Shown: in pieces, positions 1 to 12,089 of the stretch
How the letters are laid out: the number at the start of each line of letters is the position of its first letter
Position numbering within the stretch: position 1 is the first letter of the stretch
NCBI GenBank assembly: GCA_022605425.2
Contig: CM061248.1
Coordinates: forward strand, 620,001-684,000
Direction: 5' to 3'
Source: Hamiltosporidium tvaerminnensis
Taxonomy: Eukaryota > Microsporidia > Dubosqiidae
DNA length: 64,000 nucleotides
Translations under genes and position numbers: made by a program
Notes under the pieces: generated by a model
The model's database searches: none
What the model was told of the DNA's origin: nothing
The model's input: the letters and a program-made list of their open reading frames with translations, nothing else

Positions 1-1978
1 TTTATTGTCTGATGATTTTTTCAAACACCAAGGCTTATTACAGCGTTCTTTTTCGATTAATAAACTACTCGAATGTTTCAAATTTTCTGATTTATAGTTA
101 AAATTAAGAAATTGACATTGACTATCAAAATAAGTGTTAACTACAAAAATTTACATCAGCCGAAAGTTTTGAAATTCGAATGCTAGATATTGGTAAAAAA
201 AAGATTGCAGGCAATAGAACTAGAAAATGTATAGCTCACCGAGAAAATTTAAGACAACATGGCTAAAGACAAAGACGCTCCCGAAATTTTACTAAATATC
301 ACTGTAAATTACAAAACTATCAGTAGTATCGCTCATGTTCGATTGTAGCGCTTCAAAATTGTGTTAATGCTATTAATTAAAAGTAGAAAAGCAATACCTA
401 CGAACCGAAAACATAAAGTTTTGGAAACTTTGATGAAAAAAACAATGTTTTCAATTACCCAAAGAATTCTTGAATTTACTGGATTTGCTAGGTATTTCAC
501 GGCTGGCATTCAAATTGATAATTTCTGTGTCTTTAATTATTCCCTGAAACCTGAAACCTTTAAAACTTTGTAAAAATATGAGACTTTCAGTAAATAAACC
601 ATGAAAAATGTTTTCGAAGCAGCAAATTGGAATTGAAAATACAGAGGAGAAGAGGTATTTGTATCAAGTATTATAATTGCTCTAATAGATATGCAATTTA
701 AATTGAGACTTTACAGTTTCCGATCCAACTCGGTTTCGCGATGATCACGAAGAAAGCTCAATAATACCTGCTGCAAGCTTAGAAAAAACCCGTGGAATAC
801 GGGCATCTCACATAGACAACTTTATGAGAAAACTTCACGCGTAAAATTTCTAACTTTTTCGTATACTTACCAGATTAAAAAAAAAGAAATGTACATCTGA
901 AAGTACTCGAATAAATATATTATTTTTAAACAAATAAACTTCAGTCCTTTATTTCAATTTTTGGGTGTTTCATTCTCTTTTCCTTGAAGGCCATAGCAAC
1001 GCTTGACGAGCAAGCCAGAATTAAATTAATATAATTAGATAAATTTTGCATTTAACAGTGCTTTTTAAATCTAAAATTTCTTTAAACATCGTAAACTGAA
1101 ATAATCACGGAGAGAAGCCTAAAATTTGATTTTTTGAAAATTTATTGGAAACGTAATTTGAAACAGGCATTTTATATCGACAAATGGTTAATGAAGGCAT
1201 ATTTAGATTTTTCAAAATATTATTTTCAACTCATTTATTATTGAACGAAAAAAATAGAAGGAGTCATAGACATGTAACATCATATAAATATCTTAACTAT
1301 TCCTAAGTCTATAGAATGAATCTCAACTCCAGTATATAATATTCATATTTAAAATCTAAAATTCTAATTTAAACAGAGACTAAAAATTTTAAAATTTAAT
1401 TAAAATTGAATTTCTAAAATTGATTTTGTTCAAAAATAGAACATAAAATATTTGATTTCTTCCATCAAGAAAAATTATGAACATTTGTTATACTTTTAAA
1501 TTAAACATAAAAAAATCACGAAACATAAAAAAAGTTGAAATCTATCATAATTATTTCATATGAATATAGATGCATATTATGCCATCTTGAATTAAGGTCC
1601 ATAATCGTCCAGTTGAATTGAAATAATTGAATTCGATATATCAAAGTTGTCATAAAAAAAACGAAAATAAGTAGATACGATCAGCACTAAAGGTAAATTA
1701 GCAGGTCATTCTATTTCATATGAAAAGAATAATGAAAGTCTTAATATATTTTTTTATTTTTCTAATATTGGGAATAAGCAGAAATTCTTTAGTTGAAGAG
1801 TGTCTTAAAACATAAAACATAAAACGACCAAAATATACTAATTTACGGAATGAAACGTAAATTTTGCACAAATGATAACAAAACAAGTGTTTTAGATTTT
1901 AAACACTTAATAATAATTATAAATATATTTTAATTTAAAAAATTTATTGAAGAAATTATATAACAATTTAAATATATT
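1..1978. other. Gene-free AT-rich flank
   Basis: No ORF here has a credible start or a recognisable product. The 70-codon frame at 361-573 opens with GTG, matches no family I know and has no upstream box. A slightly less AT-rich patch at about 620-840 may be old transposon debris, but I could not assign it. Confidence 0.5.
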
Positions 1979-4468
1979 TTATTCAATTGATCTACAAATA
2001 TTTGAGAAATGCATCCAAGTTGGATTCTTATCCCTCTTATTTGTGAAGTCAAATTTGGTTATACATTCTTCTAATGGTGTAAAAACAAGACCCTGTCCTT
2101 TCAAGCCTAATATACCAACTACAGGTTTTCTAGAGCCTTTGATAATATTTTCTTTATCTGTTCCTAGAATAATATCTAATGCCTTAATACCCAAAATGAT
2201 TGCGTTTACTCTATCAATCGGACTAGGATTTCCTCCGGATTGTAAATGTCCTAAAACAGAAAATCGCGTATCAAATAGTCCTTGGCTATCTGCTTTTAGC
2301 ATTTTTGAAAAAGAATCGGTAGAGACAGCTTGAAATGTCTTTTCGTTTCTTATTAAGACTACACCGTGTCGATGTCCAGATCTAAATTTTACTTTTAGTC
2401 TTTCAGCCGTGTCTGATAGATGACTCATTTTATATTTTCTTTCTGGTATAAAGTTATCGAAAGCTCCAGCGGCTATCGCGCCCATCAAAGCTAAATATCC
2501 ACATCTATCTCCTTGTACTTCTACAACAAACACACTCTTATTCATAGAAACACTACTTAATCTTAAAAGATCTGATGCGATAGAAATACAATTTAACGCA
2601 GTATCGCTTCCGATGCTTATATCGGTTCCAGGCATATTGTTTGAAATTGTAGCCGGAATGATCACAAAATCCATGGGCGTATCTTTCCTTTTATGATTCA
2701 TATTTTTTAAATTATTTACTATTTTCAGAGATCCACTGCCGCCGATAACAATCAAACTCGTTATTTTACTTTCTTTTAATTTCTTATAAATTTTTTTACA
2801 ATCTATATCCGTACACATCGAAGTTCCTATAACCGAACCTCCACTATTCATCGAAGTATAAAACTCATAGTTTTCCGCCTTTGTGATCATGTTTTTTAAT
2901 ATACCACCAAAACCTTCATGTATAACATATATATCTTTAGATAACGAAATTCCATATTGTATAATCGCATTCAACGCTGTATTCATGCCGGCAGCTCTTT
3001 TCCCTTCGTGTAATATTGCAATTTTCTTTTTCGAATCACTTTTTTCATTTTTAAGTCGCAACTGTTGATTTAACAAATAGCAACGCTTAAAAAATGTACC
3101 TCGTATTGATAAAAGATTTTCGAAATCTTTGTTTTTAATATAGTTCTTGATTTCATTATTCCTTTTGATTACTTTCGATAGCTCTGTAAATTTATATTCA
3201 CCATCGATAATTGATACAATTACTGGCGGCCCAACAGGTTTAGAAAGAAGGTGTTCTATTGTTTTGCATCCTAATACTGTACCCAGAATTCTATCATATG
3301 CTGAAGGTGCCCCGCCACGTTGTGTATGTCCTAATTTGAGCACTCTGGTTTCCATATTAGTTTCCTTTTCAATAATTTGCTTTACTGTCTCTGCTTTTAT
3401 TAGAACACCATTTTCATCGACTGCTCCTTCGGATATTACCACAAATATACCACGCTTTCCACAATGTTTGACAGTATTAATAGAATCCACGATTGATTTT
3501 TTCCATTTTGGATCAGGTACTTCTGGTAAAAATACATAATCAGCACCTGTAGCAAAGGAACTCATCATTGCTATCCAACCACAATTTCTACCCATTACTT
3601 CTATGACAAAAGCTCTTTGGTGTGAAATCATTGTCGATGACAAATTATCCACTGATTCTATAACTCTATGTAGTGCAGAATCTGAACCCAGTGTAGCGTC
3701 TGAATATGATATATCGTTATCAATAGAAGCCGGAACGCCAATAAGTTTTAAATCATATGTCTGTGTATTTATCGGTAGTTTACCCTCTTTCATCAGAATC
3801 TCGATATTAGATCTAAATTCAGAGAATAATGCATATCCACCTGCTAAACTTCCATCTCCACCTAAAATTATTAACCCGGTTATTTTCCTTTTAACAAGAT
3901 TTAGAGTTGCAAGTTTTCTTCCGTCAGGGTGAGAAAAATCAGTTGATCTCGCACTAAATAAACATGTTCCACCCATTGTATTATGATTGTTGACTTCATC
4001 CCAGTTCATCTCTATAATTTTATCGTTAATGAGGCCTTCATACCCATATAATACTCCAAATATTTTTGCATTCCATTTAATTCCGGTTCTTACAATAGCT
4101 CTAATAGCAGGATTCATTCCCGGAGCATCTCCTCCGCTCGTTAAAATAGCTATATTCAATCTATTTTTTATCGGAATATAATTTGTTGTAATGGTATTGC
4201 CTAAATCATCTATAAATTCTAAAGGCATTGTGTGATGTACATCTTTACTACAAAACCCTTCTTCTATAATAGATTCCAGTATACGTATTGATCTTATATG
4301 AATGTGAATATTTTTTCCTACGCTTTTGATAACGGAATCTTTAGTACTATAAATTTTCAATTCTCCTGGTGATATTTCCACCTTTAACCCCAATTTCGTA
4401 TATATTGTACCGCTTTTTTCCGTAATTTCAGAATTTTTTATAGTAAATTTATCAATATCAATATCCAT
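1979..4468 (-). CDS. PFK: 6-phosphofructokinase, eukaryotic two-half type
   Basis: This enzyme phosphorylates fructose 6-phosphate with ATP, the committed step of cytosolic glycolysis. The 829-residue protein has an N-terminal extension of about 105 residues and two tandem PFK domains. The first half keeps the catalytic set: GGDAPGMN (about residues 111-118), GGDGS (about 203), SIDND with the catalytic Asp (about 249), MGR and GHTQRGG. The second half (from about 480) is degenerate at the same places: HEGKRAAGMN, GGSGS, ATISNN and GHLQSGG. In fungal and animal PFKs that pattern marks the regulatory half. The only in-frame Met before the first domain is the one used here. No CCC-type box lies directly upstream, unlike several other genes in the window. 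The gene stands alone, with more than 3 kb of non-coding DNA upstream. The family call is very secure. Confidence 0.95.
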   Translation of the reverse strand: MDIDIDKFTIKNSEITEKSGTIYTKLGLKVEISPGELKIYSTKDSVIKSVGKNIHIHIRSIRILESIIEEGFCSKDVHHTMPLEFIDDLGNTITTNYIPIKNRLNIAILTSGGDAPGMNPAIRAIVRTGIKWNAKIFGVLYGYEGLINDKIIEMNWDEVNNHNTMGGTCLFSARSTDFSHPDGRKLATLNLVKRKITGLIILGGDGSLAGGYALFSEFRSNIEILMKEGKLPINTQTYDLKLIGVPASIDNDISYSDATLGSDSALHRVIESVDNLSSTMISHQRAFVIEVMGRNCGWIAMMSSFATGADYVFLPEVPDPKWKKSIVDSINTVKHCGKRGIFVVISEGAVDENGVLIKAETVKQIIEKETNMETRVLKLGHTQRGGAPSAYDRILGTVLGCKTIEHLLSKPVGPPVIVSIIDGEYKFTELSKVIKRNNEIKNYIKNKDFENLLSIRGTFFKRCYLLNQQLRLKNEKSDSKKKIAILHEGKRAAGMNTALNAIIQYGISLSKDIYVIHEGFGGILKNMITKAENYEFYTSMNSGGSVIGTSMCTDIDCKKIYKKLKESKITSLIVIGGSGSLKIVNNLKNMNHKRKDTPMDFVIIPATISNNMPGTDISIGSDTALNCISIASDLLRLSSVSMNKSVFVVEVQGDRCGYLALMGAIAAGAFDNFIPERKYKMSHLSDTAERLKVKFRSGHRHGVVLIRNEKTFQAVSTDSFSKMLKADSQGLFDTRFSVLGHLQSGGNPSPIDRVNAIILGIKALDIILGTDKENIIKGSRKPVVGILGLKGQGLVFTPLEECITKFDFTNKRDKNPTWMHFSNICRSIE

Positions 4469-7400
4469 ATTTGTTCAATATTTACTGATATAAATAGTTT
4501 ATCAAAAAGGAGAAGATTTTTTAAGATATATTTTAATTGGTTTGTATTTTCAATGGGATTCCAATTGAAAACCAATTTGTTACGTGTAAGATAAAGAATT
4601 ACAAATATTTTTTTTGTATGAAAACTATTCCATTGGAACAAAATAATTTCAAATTTGATTTATTTAAACTTATCATTTATAAATGCTTCTAAAAAACTTG
4701 AAAAAATAACCGACGAATTAATATCCTATAAAACCGCAAATAAAACCAAACTTGGTAAAGTAAGATCTTTCCTTTCAATTGATTTCTGATATATTGTTTT
4801 TACCGTCTTTTTGAGGTTTTTAACTATTGAAAGTAACAGTTATAATTAGTTTACTAAAATTTTATTTTAATTTCGTAAGCTCGAACATGTAAATTCATAT
4901 TAGAATAATATTTTAATTTGACAAAAACATTTGTTAATTCTTTTTTTGGTAAAAATTAAATGGTTTTCTGTTGGTTATAGCCTTTTTTCTCTAGTAAAAC
5001 ACATTATACTTTAATATACAGTATTAACTCCATCACAGAACAAAGAAGACTTTTTTATATTATTCTTTAAACATTTAACCTTTCATTTTCTATCCTGATT
5101 AGTACAGAAACATTTATAAATATATCTTATTTCATGCTAATATGAATATACCCAATTAAAAAAAACGAACATAGTTGATTTCTAATACATTATGATAAGA
5201 CAGATAAGGTCAATCTGGGCCGAATCATATTTCTAAGTTTTCTGTTTTCATAAATTAGCTTTAAATTTCGTATAATTCCTATTTTTTGAACGGAATTTAA
5301 ATTAATTTATAATTTGGATTAAGAAAGAATCGGTATTTTATATCAGTTTATGTTTTATTAGAACATATATTTTTTGTAAATCATTTTTGATTCGCTTATA
5401 AGAAAATGAATTTAATTAAATAATAATGATTTGGTTATGCGTTACCGAAAAGAATTTATATGTGCTACAAAAAATCAAATGTGTATGCTGGGCATAAATA
5501 TATTTGTATTTATCCACACTACTCTTCATATATTTTCTAGATATATTCATTATTTATATTGAATTTTTAGTTTAGACTATCATTTTCCTTAAGTATTCGA
5601 TAAAATGACGTAATCATTTAAATCTATTTATGAAAATTGAAGATATAATCAGAAACAAAAAATTTCCTACAAATATGATTTGTAATAACTAAAAAATAAA
5701 AGTATATTAGGATATATAATAACACTTACATTTAAATATAACAAGAGATATTTTTTAAGTGTTACATCTTTTTAAATTCCAACAATTCTTAATTGAAAAA
5801 TTCCATTTTAAACACTTTAAAATTTAGAATCTTTAAAATCAAGTATTAAAGCTATTTCGTCCATCACAATCATAAATGTACAAATATATAAGTTTATAAC
5901 ATGTATTTTATAACTTATTAGAGTAGAATCAATATAATTGATATTTTGTAATTATAATTATAGCCTCTTATCGTAAGAGGCGACTAAAAGAGACTGATAC
6001 TCCATTTGGGGTTTGACATAAGACTAACAAACCATAATTTAAAACTACCTTGTTACGAAACCCGATAAGTAAACAAATCCACTGGAAAAAGCCGGTAGGC
6101 GGTATTACCAAGGAAGGCTAAGGCTCGCACAAGGCTGTAGTGCCATGGATGAATGAATAAATTATAGCCAAAAACAAAATATACGATTTATCTTGAGCAA
6201 AAAATTATGCGTCCTCATAGAAACGATGGCATTTTTTTGACATAAAAAACATATTTCATGTAATAATCGTTTATAATCCCAGGCAAAGTTTATTTTTCAT
6301 AATAATAGAAAGAATACTTCTCAAAATTACAAATCAATTGATATATTATTTAGATAAATTTAAACCTTGTTTTTTTAAAAATACTTTTAAATTTCGTTAT
6401 ATTTCAGTTTTTCCTTATGTTGCATACTATATTAGCATAATCTTGTAAAAACATTTCATTTTCTTTGGTAAACATACCGAGATGAAAAATTTTAGAGATT
6501 CTTTCAGATATCCAAATATAATTATATACATAAAGAAGATCGTATTTGACAATAAACAGAACAGAAAGTTTATATTTATGAACATAAATGCTTTTTATTT
6601 TTCTCTTTAGATGCCTTGTAACATTTTCTATTCAATTTTTTCTAATAAAAAACAAAAAGTATGAAAAGAAGTGTTTTTGCTAGAACATATAACCTCTATC
6701 ATTTCTACCCAAAAAATGATATTATAATTTTTGTTTTTTAATTCTATTATCATACACACATCATAATATAATACGCTATAATCTTATAGATTTTATTCAT
6801 AGACGTATATGTAAAATAATTATACAATTTTTATTTGCGTACATTACTATTTTCATTGCGATTTAGTATAGAACCTTTAAAATTATTACATTTGAACGTT
6901 TTAAGTAGTTTAATTACCAAAATAAACTTTATATAAATTTCTCTGCTTTTTAATGATGCAATAGCTTTGGTAGCCTTTTTCTATTAAATTATATATTCAA
7001 ATATTCTTTTATTAAATCTATATTATTATTTGATATATTAAACATTTAAACTACACAACTTAACTTTTATTATAACCAAGATACATTAAAAATATTTTTT
7101 AAAAATAACGATTTTCTCAATTCATAAAAATAATTTTAATATATCTTAGTTATATGACACTATATATAAATATATTTTTGAATGGTTTTCTGCTCGAATA
7201 TCATTGAATAGATTTTGAAATAGAAATTCAAAAAGACAAGCTATGGTGATGAAATTACAAAAAATTCCTATATTTTTCAAAAACTTTAACTGACTTTTTA
7301 ATTTCTTGATACGGATTCTTAAGCAGTTTCTCTCTCATAAATGACGAGGATCTTAACTATATTGATTGTGGAATTTTAAGTTTTACAAGCCAGATGTATT

Positions 7401-7864
7401 GTTTAATGCAAAAATAAGAATTTAAACTATGTCCACTTTTAAGAATAGAGATATTGAAGTTGTTTTGTTTGGATAATGCTCATATAAATAGGTTTTACTT
7501 TGCTTAAAAATTCCAAGAATTTTTTATCTTATTTTTTATATTTTTTTCTTATTCCTTTACAAAATAAGCCATGTTTGTCTTACAATGTATTTTCTAGGCA
7601 AATCTTAGAAATCTATATAATTGTCTTGTCATTCTTATTATCTTCATGTGGAGTAAGGTTTGTTATGTTTTCTAACGTTTTCATGACAATAGGTATATTA
7701 TTAATTATAAAGATATTTTTACACATTATTTGTACTTATTGTAATCATTCTAAATAGAATAAGATTTTAAGCATTTATAACAAAGTTAAATCCATATAAA
7801 TATGAATTCAAACGAGAAAAAAAAATATTTTTAAAAAATCTTAAATATTTTTAATTAAATGGTA
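4469..7864. other. Long intergenic region
   Basis: About 3.4 kb of AT-rich DNA without a convincing gene. The 85-codon hydrophobic frame at 7500-7757 starts with TTG and has no homology I recognise. The only structured part is the dispersed repeat copy at 5961-6160. Confidence 0.5.
5961..6160 (+). repeat. Dispersed repeat family D, copy 1
   Basis: About 200 bp, clearly less AT-rich than its surroundings, and similar in the same orientation to 36811-37005. Shared blocks include the CGTAAGAGGCGA..TAAAAGAGACTG segment, the TTACGAAACC segment, the GGCGGTATTAC / GAGCGGTATTAC segment and the ending near TTGAATGAAT / ATGAATGAAT. The GGCGACTAAAAGAGAC style of sequence recalls the 5' regions of RTE-type LINEs, but that is only an inference. 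Confidence 0.65.
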
Positions 7865-8881
7865 TTAAATAAACTTATTGTCTTTTGTAATTGGATGATA
7901 ATTCCTATCCACTTGATTATTAATAGGATGATTTCCCTTCTCAAAATATCCAATTGGTTCAAATGTTTTGAGAGCACATTTATTGGTATATTCACATATT
8001 CTTGTATGAAATATAGGGCTATCAACTCCATTTTTATAACTACCTAGAGATACCATATTGGCCATATTGTCATATATTCTAGGCGCCAAATATTCAGGTG
8101 TATCATAAATAAATCCCATATAATTTCCACACTTACCTACCTGTATATTAGAATAAGTATCATCTTTCGTATTTGGACAAAAAAATATGATAATTCTATT
8201 TGCTTCTCCCTTGATACCAAAGTAATTCTGGTGCAAAGCCATCATTTTGGTCTTCGAACGAACTGGAGAACTTTCCCAACATAAAGCTACATTACCGATA
8301 TCATTCATAGGCAAAACTTTATCAAATATCATTTTAAATTGAACACCATATTTCATTATATCATTATTAATTAAATTAAAAATTGTTCCTATAAATTCTT
8401 TTGCATAAACCAGATCTTCGTTTGACATATGCCTATAACCACATTGATTGTAATTCGGAGTAATATAATCGAAAGGAAGATTAGTTTTCTCTACGACAAT
8501 TTCTGACACATGTGCTTCGCTTGGAGTTGCTACATGAGAATGTAAATCCTCTTCAACGGCTATATTTGCATCAGCATCTTCTATTTTGGCCTCTGCCATT
8601 AATTTTTCAGTAATAATATCGTCATTTTTACGCATTTCCTCCTCAAGAATAAAATTAGTCTTACTTTTGAAATAGTATGTTAAATAACAAAGTGATAGTT
8701 CATCAAAATGTACATGTACCGGTAATATATATGTTCCTGTACTTTGACATCTTTGAGCACCGAATACTGATTTAATAAGCACAAAAATGTGTACAGGAAA
8801 TACATATATTGCCATACTTCTAGATTTTTGCGCATTAAATTTTTTTATCATAAAAAATGTTATAATAATACCAAATAACAT
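7865..8881 (-). CDS. Hypothetical N-terminally anchored protein
   Basis: The 338-residue protein is not one I recognise. Residues 1-12 are strongly hydrophobic and the following 60 residues are mixed. Two adjacent segments look like diverged copies of each other: FNAQ..S...YVFPVH (15-31) and FGAQ..S.GTYILPVH (40-56), spaced 25 residues apart. An acidic stretch (about 82-125) separates this from a globular C-terminal part with scattered cysteines (for example NVALCWES, VGKCGNYMGF and RICEYTNKC). The length and spacing of the C-terminal part faintly recall secreted metalloproteases, but there is no HExxH zinc motif, so I make no such call. The start is an ATG without a CCC box, and an internal Met (for example MRKNDD, about residue 82) is possible. 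ORF length against this AT background supports a real gene. Confidence 0.65.
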   Translation of the reverse strand: MLFGIIITFFMIKKFNAQKSRSMAIYVFPVHIFVLIKSVFGAQRCQSTGTYILPVHVHFDELSLCYLTYYFKSKTNFILEEEMRKNDDIITEKLMAEAKIEDADANIAVEEDLHSHVATPSEAHVSEIVVEKTNLPFDYITPNYNQCGYRHMSNEDLVYAKEFIGTIFNLINNDIMKYGVQFKMIFDKVLPMNDIGNVALCWESSPVRSKTKMMALHQNYFGIKGEANRIIIFFCPNTKDDTYSNIQVGKCGNYMGFIYDTPEYLAPRIYDNMANMVSLGSYKNGVDSPIFHTRICEYTNKCALKTFEPIGYFEKGNHPINNQVDRNYHPITKDNKFI

Positions 8882-11194
8882 ATTTCCTTAACAAAATTAT
8901 ATTTTGTTTAAAAATATTTCTTTATTTGAAACAGTTTTATATTTTAAAGAATCAGTTTTAAACTAAAACATTTTGTAACATAAGGTTTTATATGTATTTA
9001 ATCCTTTATAAGAATATTCTAATAATAGACTTACAATAATTTCTAAATGGTTTGAAAATGGATTTTATATAATAAACTGTAAAATATACTATTTAACATA
9101 AAAAGTTAATTTAATGATATTTTATATGGTAAGAAGATAAATTGATTAGAATTTTTATAGCTTTTTAATATGAATATTTTCTCAATACGTATGAAGCAAA
9201 CTGACTGTATAAAGTATTAAAAGATTAATTTTTATTGAAAGATATATCCTATGAGTATCTTAATTATTAAAACGATGAAGGAAACACCGGAAATTGTAAA
9301 AATTATAAATCATTATTTTGATATTCTTTAAAAATGAAAAGAAACTATCAAATATTGACTTATTCAGCTACTAAAATATAATGTAATAGGAAAGTTTCGA
9401 ATATGCCTTCTTTTTTTTCTAAATAGTGTTTTTCTGTAAAGCAAACATATTAACTTCTTATATACCGTAAACTTAATATTATATTCTGTATTATATTCCT
9501 TCTAGCAATCATTATTTAAACATCGCATTTTAGTCTGTTTCTCTCTAAATTCTTGATAGATATAGGAAAATATAATTTTCGTAAGTTTCAATGGCAATAT
9601 TAACAATAATAAACTTACAATTTTTTTCTTATAATTGTATTGAAATCGGGGAAAGCAAGACAAATATGGTAACTTTGTTAAATTATTTATGTACTTTACT
9701 TTAATAACTTCTTTTGTTGCCAATATAGGCTGACACAGTTTCCATCTTTAAGAAAAACGAGTCTCGTTTATTTAAATTTTACAAAAGTTGATAAAAAAAA
9801 TATTGCCTATAAATCTTTTTTCATACAATTTAAACATAGATTACCAAAATAAAAACCTAATTTTCTTATCATAGCTACTTCTTTAAATTTATACAAATAA
9901 ATAATTTGTTAATTATTTCTATTTTATAATATCACATCTTGCTATAAAAGAAGCATATGTTATATTGTTGTACTGGCATTAACACTTTTTATTATCAACA
10001 TAGATAACTACTTCCTGGAAATTCTATCGCTATATTCTACGATACATTTCTAAATCTTTTTATTCAAAAGTATATTAAAGTCATTAAGGTGGCGGATTAA
10101 TTGCTTTGTTTCGTGAATATTTGTTTTTTTATTTTTAATCGCAGATAGAAACTTGTCTTGGTCCATAAAATCAACTGAATTCCCACTTACTCTAAACTAT
10201 CATCACCGAATAGATTTTTTGATGAGATATATCATAGAGACAAACATGTTGTCTACTTAAATGGTGCAATGACATATTAACTGGTATAAACTGCCACTTC
10301 GTTTTGCGGGCTTTACAAAAAAGGTATATTTTTTTGTAAAAATCACAGAATAAATCTTCTAAATCTAACGAGCAAGCTAGCTTTCTCGTCCATTTACATT
10401 CAAATCACTTATAAGTCAAATTCTGGTTTCTTCTAGTTACATAAAAAAAATACAAAATAGATTCATAGAAAATAATCCATCGGTTTGAAAAATTATCTTT
10501 TTACATACAAATTTCCATTAAACAAATTAAAATTTTTGTGTGGTATTCATTCTACCAAAAATCTAAACAATAATTGTTGCACCAATTTCACCAAATATTT
10601 ACCAAACGTATAATCTTAATCGGGATTTTTCTTTCTCTATTAAAACATATATTTATTATATAATCGATAGTGTCAGCTATACATTACACCTCAAAGTATT
10701 CAAACAATTTTAAAATTTTTGAGAATTTCACAATAATTTTTCAAATTAAGAAGAATATCATTCTTACAATTTATTTATAAACATTACCTAATCAATATAA
10801 GTATACAGAATTACACATGACACACCTTCACAAATTTTAATATTTCAAAAAAAATATTCAAACTATTATTTTTCTAACATCTTTTCTAAATGGTAGTACA
10901 TACCAAAACCATAAATATTTTCTACTTTTCTTAAAATTTTAATGTTTAAAGTAAGATTCAATGTAAATCATTTTTTTTCAGATTTCTTTATAATAACTTT
11001 TACAAATACACAAACAAAGTAATATAAAATTTATACTTAAAAGTCTTTTTCATCTAAGAATTACATTTCTATTTTATATAATAATACAATAGAAAGATTT
11101 TTTTTTTGAATAATATTATGGAATTTATATTTGTTTAAATTTTAAACATTAGTAATAGAAATAAGGTAATAATAATTTATAAATAGATTAATAC
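8882..11194. other. Intergenic region without genes
   Basis: About 2.3 kb of AT-rich DNA. The frame at 9502-9723 begins with TTG and has no support. I see no RNA gene or repeat. Confidence 0.5.
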
Positions 11195-11450
11195 ATCAAT
11201 GAAACGTGGAAAAATAATTCTGAAAATAAAATAATAACGTTTCATACATCTTTACTTCAACAAAAAAAAGAATATGAAACCCTATAAAAATAATTCTGAA
11301 AATAATATAATAACGTTTCATACATCTTTACTCCAACCAAAAAAAAAGAATATGAAACGTGGAAAAATAATTCTGAAAATAATATAATAACGTTTCATAC
11401 ATCTTTACTCCAACCAAAAAAAAAAAGAATATGAAACGCTATAAAAATAA
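11195..11450. repeat. Tandem repeat of 76-77 bp with inverted arms
   Basis: Three to three and a half copies of a unit built as ATGAAACGT - about 27 bp AT-rich - ACGTTTCAT - CATCTTTACTYCAACCAAAAAAA. The ACGTTTCATAC block recurs at 11236, 11312 and 11389. In the third copy the arms TATGAAACGT and ACGTTTCATA are perfect 10-bp inverses. Elsewhere the left arm varies (AAACCC, AAACGC). Confidence 0.8.
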
Positions 11451-11580
11451 GTAAAACTTAAATTTGTGAATAAGAAATTATAAGCTAAATCTCACAAAAA
11501 AAACAAAAGCAGGTAGAACAGAAGAGTATCAATGTCAGTTAAAAAATATTAGATTTTTAATAATAAATTACGAAATGTAT

Positions 11581-11800
11581 TCTAAAAATAAAATATTAAA
11601 AACATAAAAAATATTTATTAAGAGATTATGTAAAGGTCTTTTAAAAATAAAATATTAAAAACATAAAAAATATTTATTAAGAGATTATGTAAAGGTCTTT
11701 TAAAAATAAAAACTTAAAAACATAAAAAATATTTATTAAGAGATTATGTAAAGGTCTTTTAAAAATGAAATATTAAAAGCTTAAAAAATATATGAGTATG
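11581..11800. repeat. Tandem repeat of 59 bp
   Basis: About three and a half copies of a 59-bp AT-rich unit. Its marker block AGAGATTATGTAAAGGTCTT recurs at 11621, 11680 and 11739, nearly without change. The last partial copy is diverged. No coding capacity. Confidence 0.85.
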
Positions 11801-12089
11801 TATATCTTAATAAACTCACAAATAAAAAGATTAAGAAATTATAAATCACCTAATTAAGATTAAAAAGATAAATCTAATTTTTTTTTGTTAAAAGTAAAAT
11901 TAACTTCATTTTCACACATTAAGAACCTAATTTATTAATAATTTATTACTTAATAAAAGTCTTATAAATAACAATAATTAAGATTTTTGTACTTTTAATA
12001 TTTACTGGCCTTTTAATATATTAACTCTTTTTAACTTATATTTCTTAATTCTTATTCTATATAAAACATAGATTCATGTTACCCCTCTT

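Noticed and set aside
3147-3539. Plus-strand ORFs within the PFK gene
   Set aside because: They are antisense shadows of a conserved minus-strand gene.
7500-7757. 85-codon hydrophobic ORF
   Set aside because: TTG start, no upstream box, composition like translated AT-rich DNA.
7865-8881. Secreted metalloprotease
   Set aside because: There is no HExxH motif and no convincing cysteine pattern.
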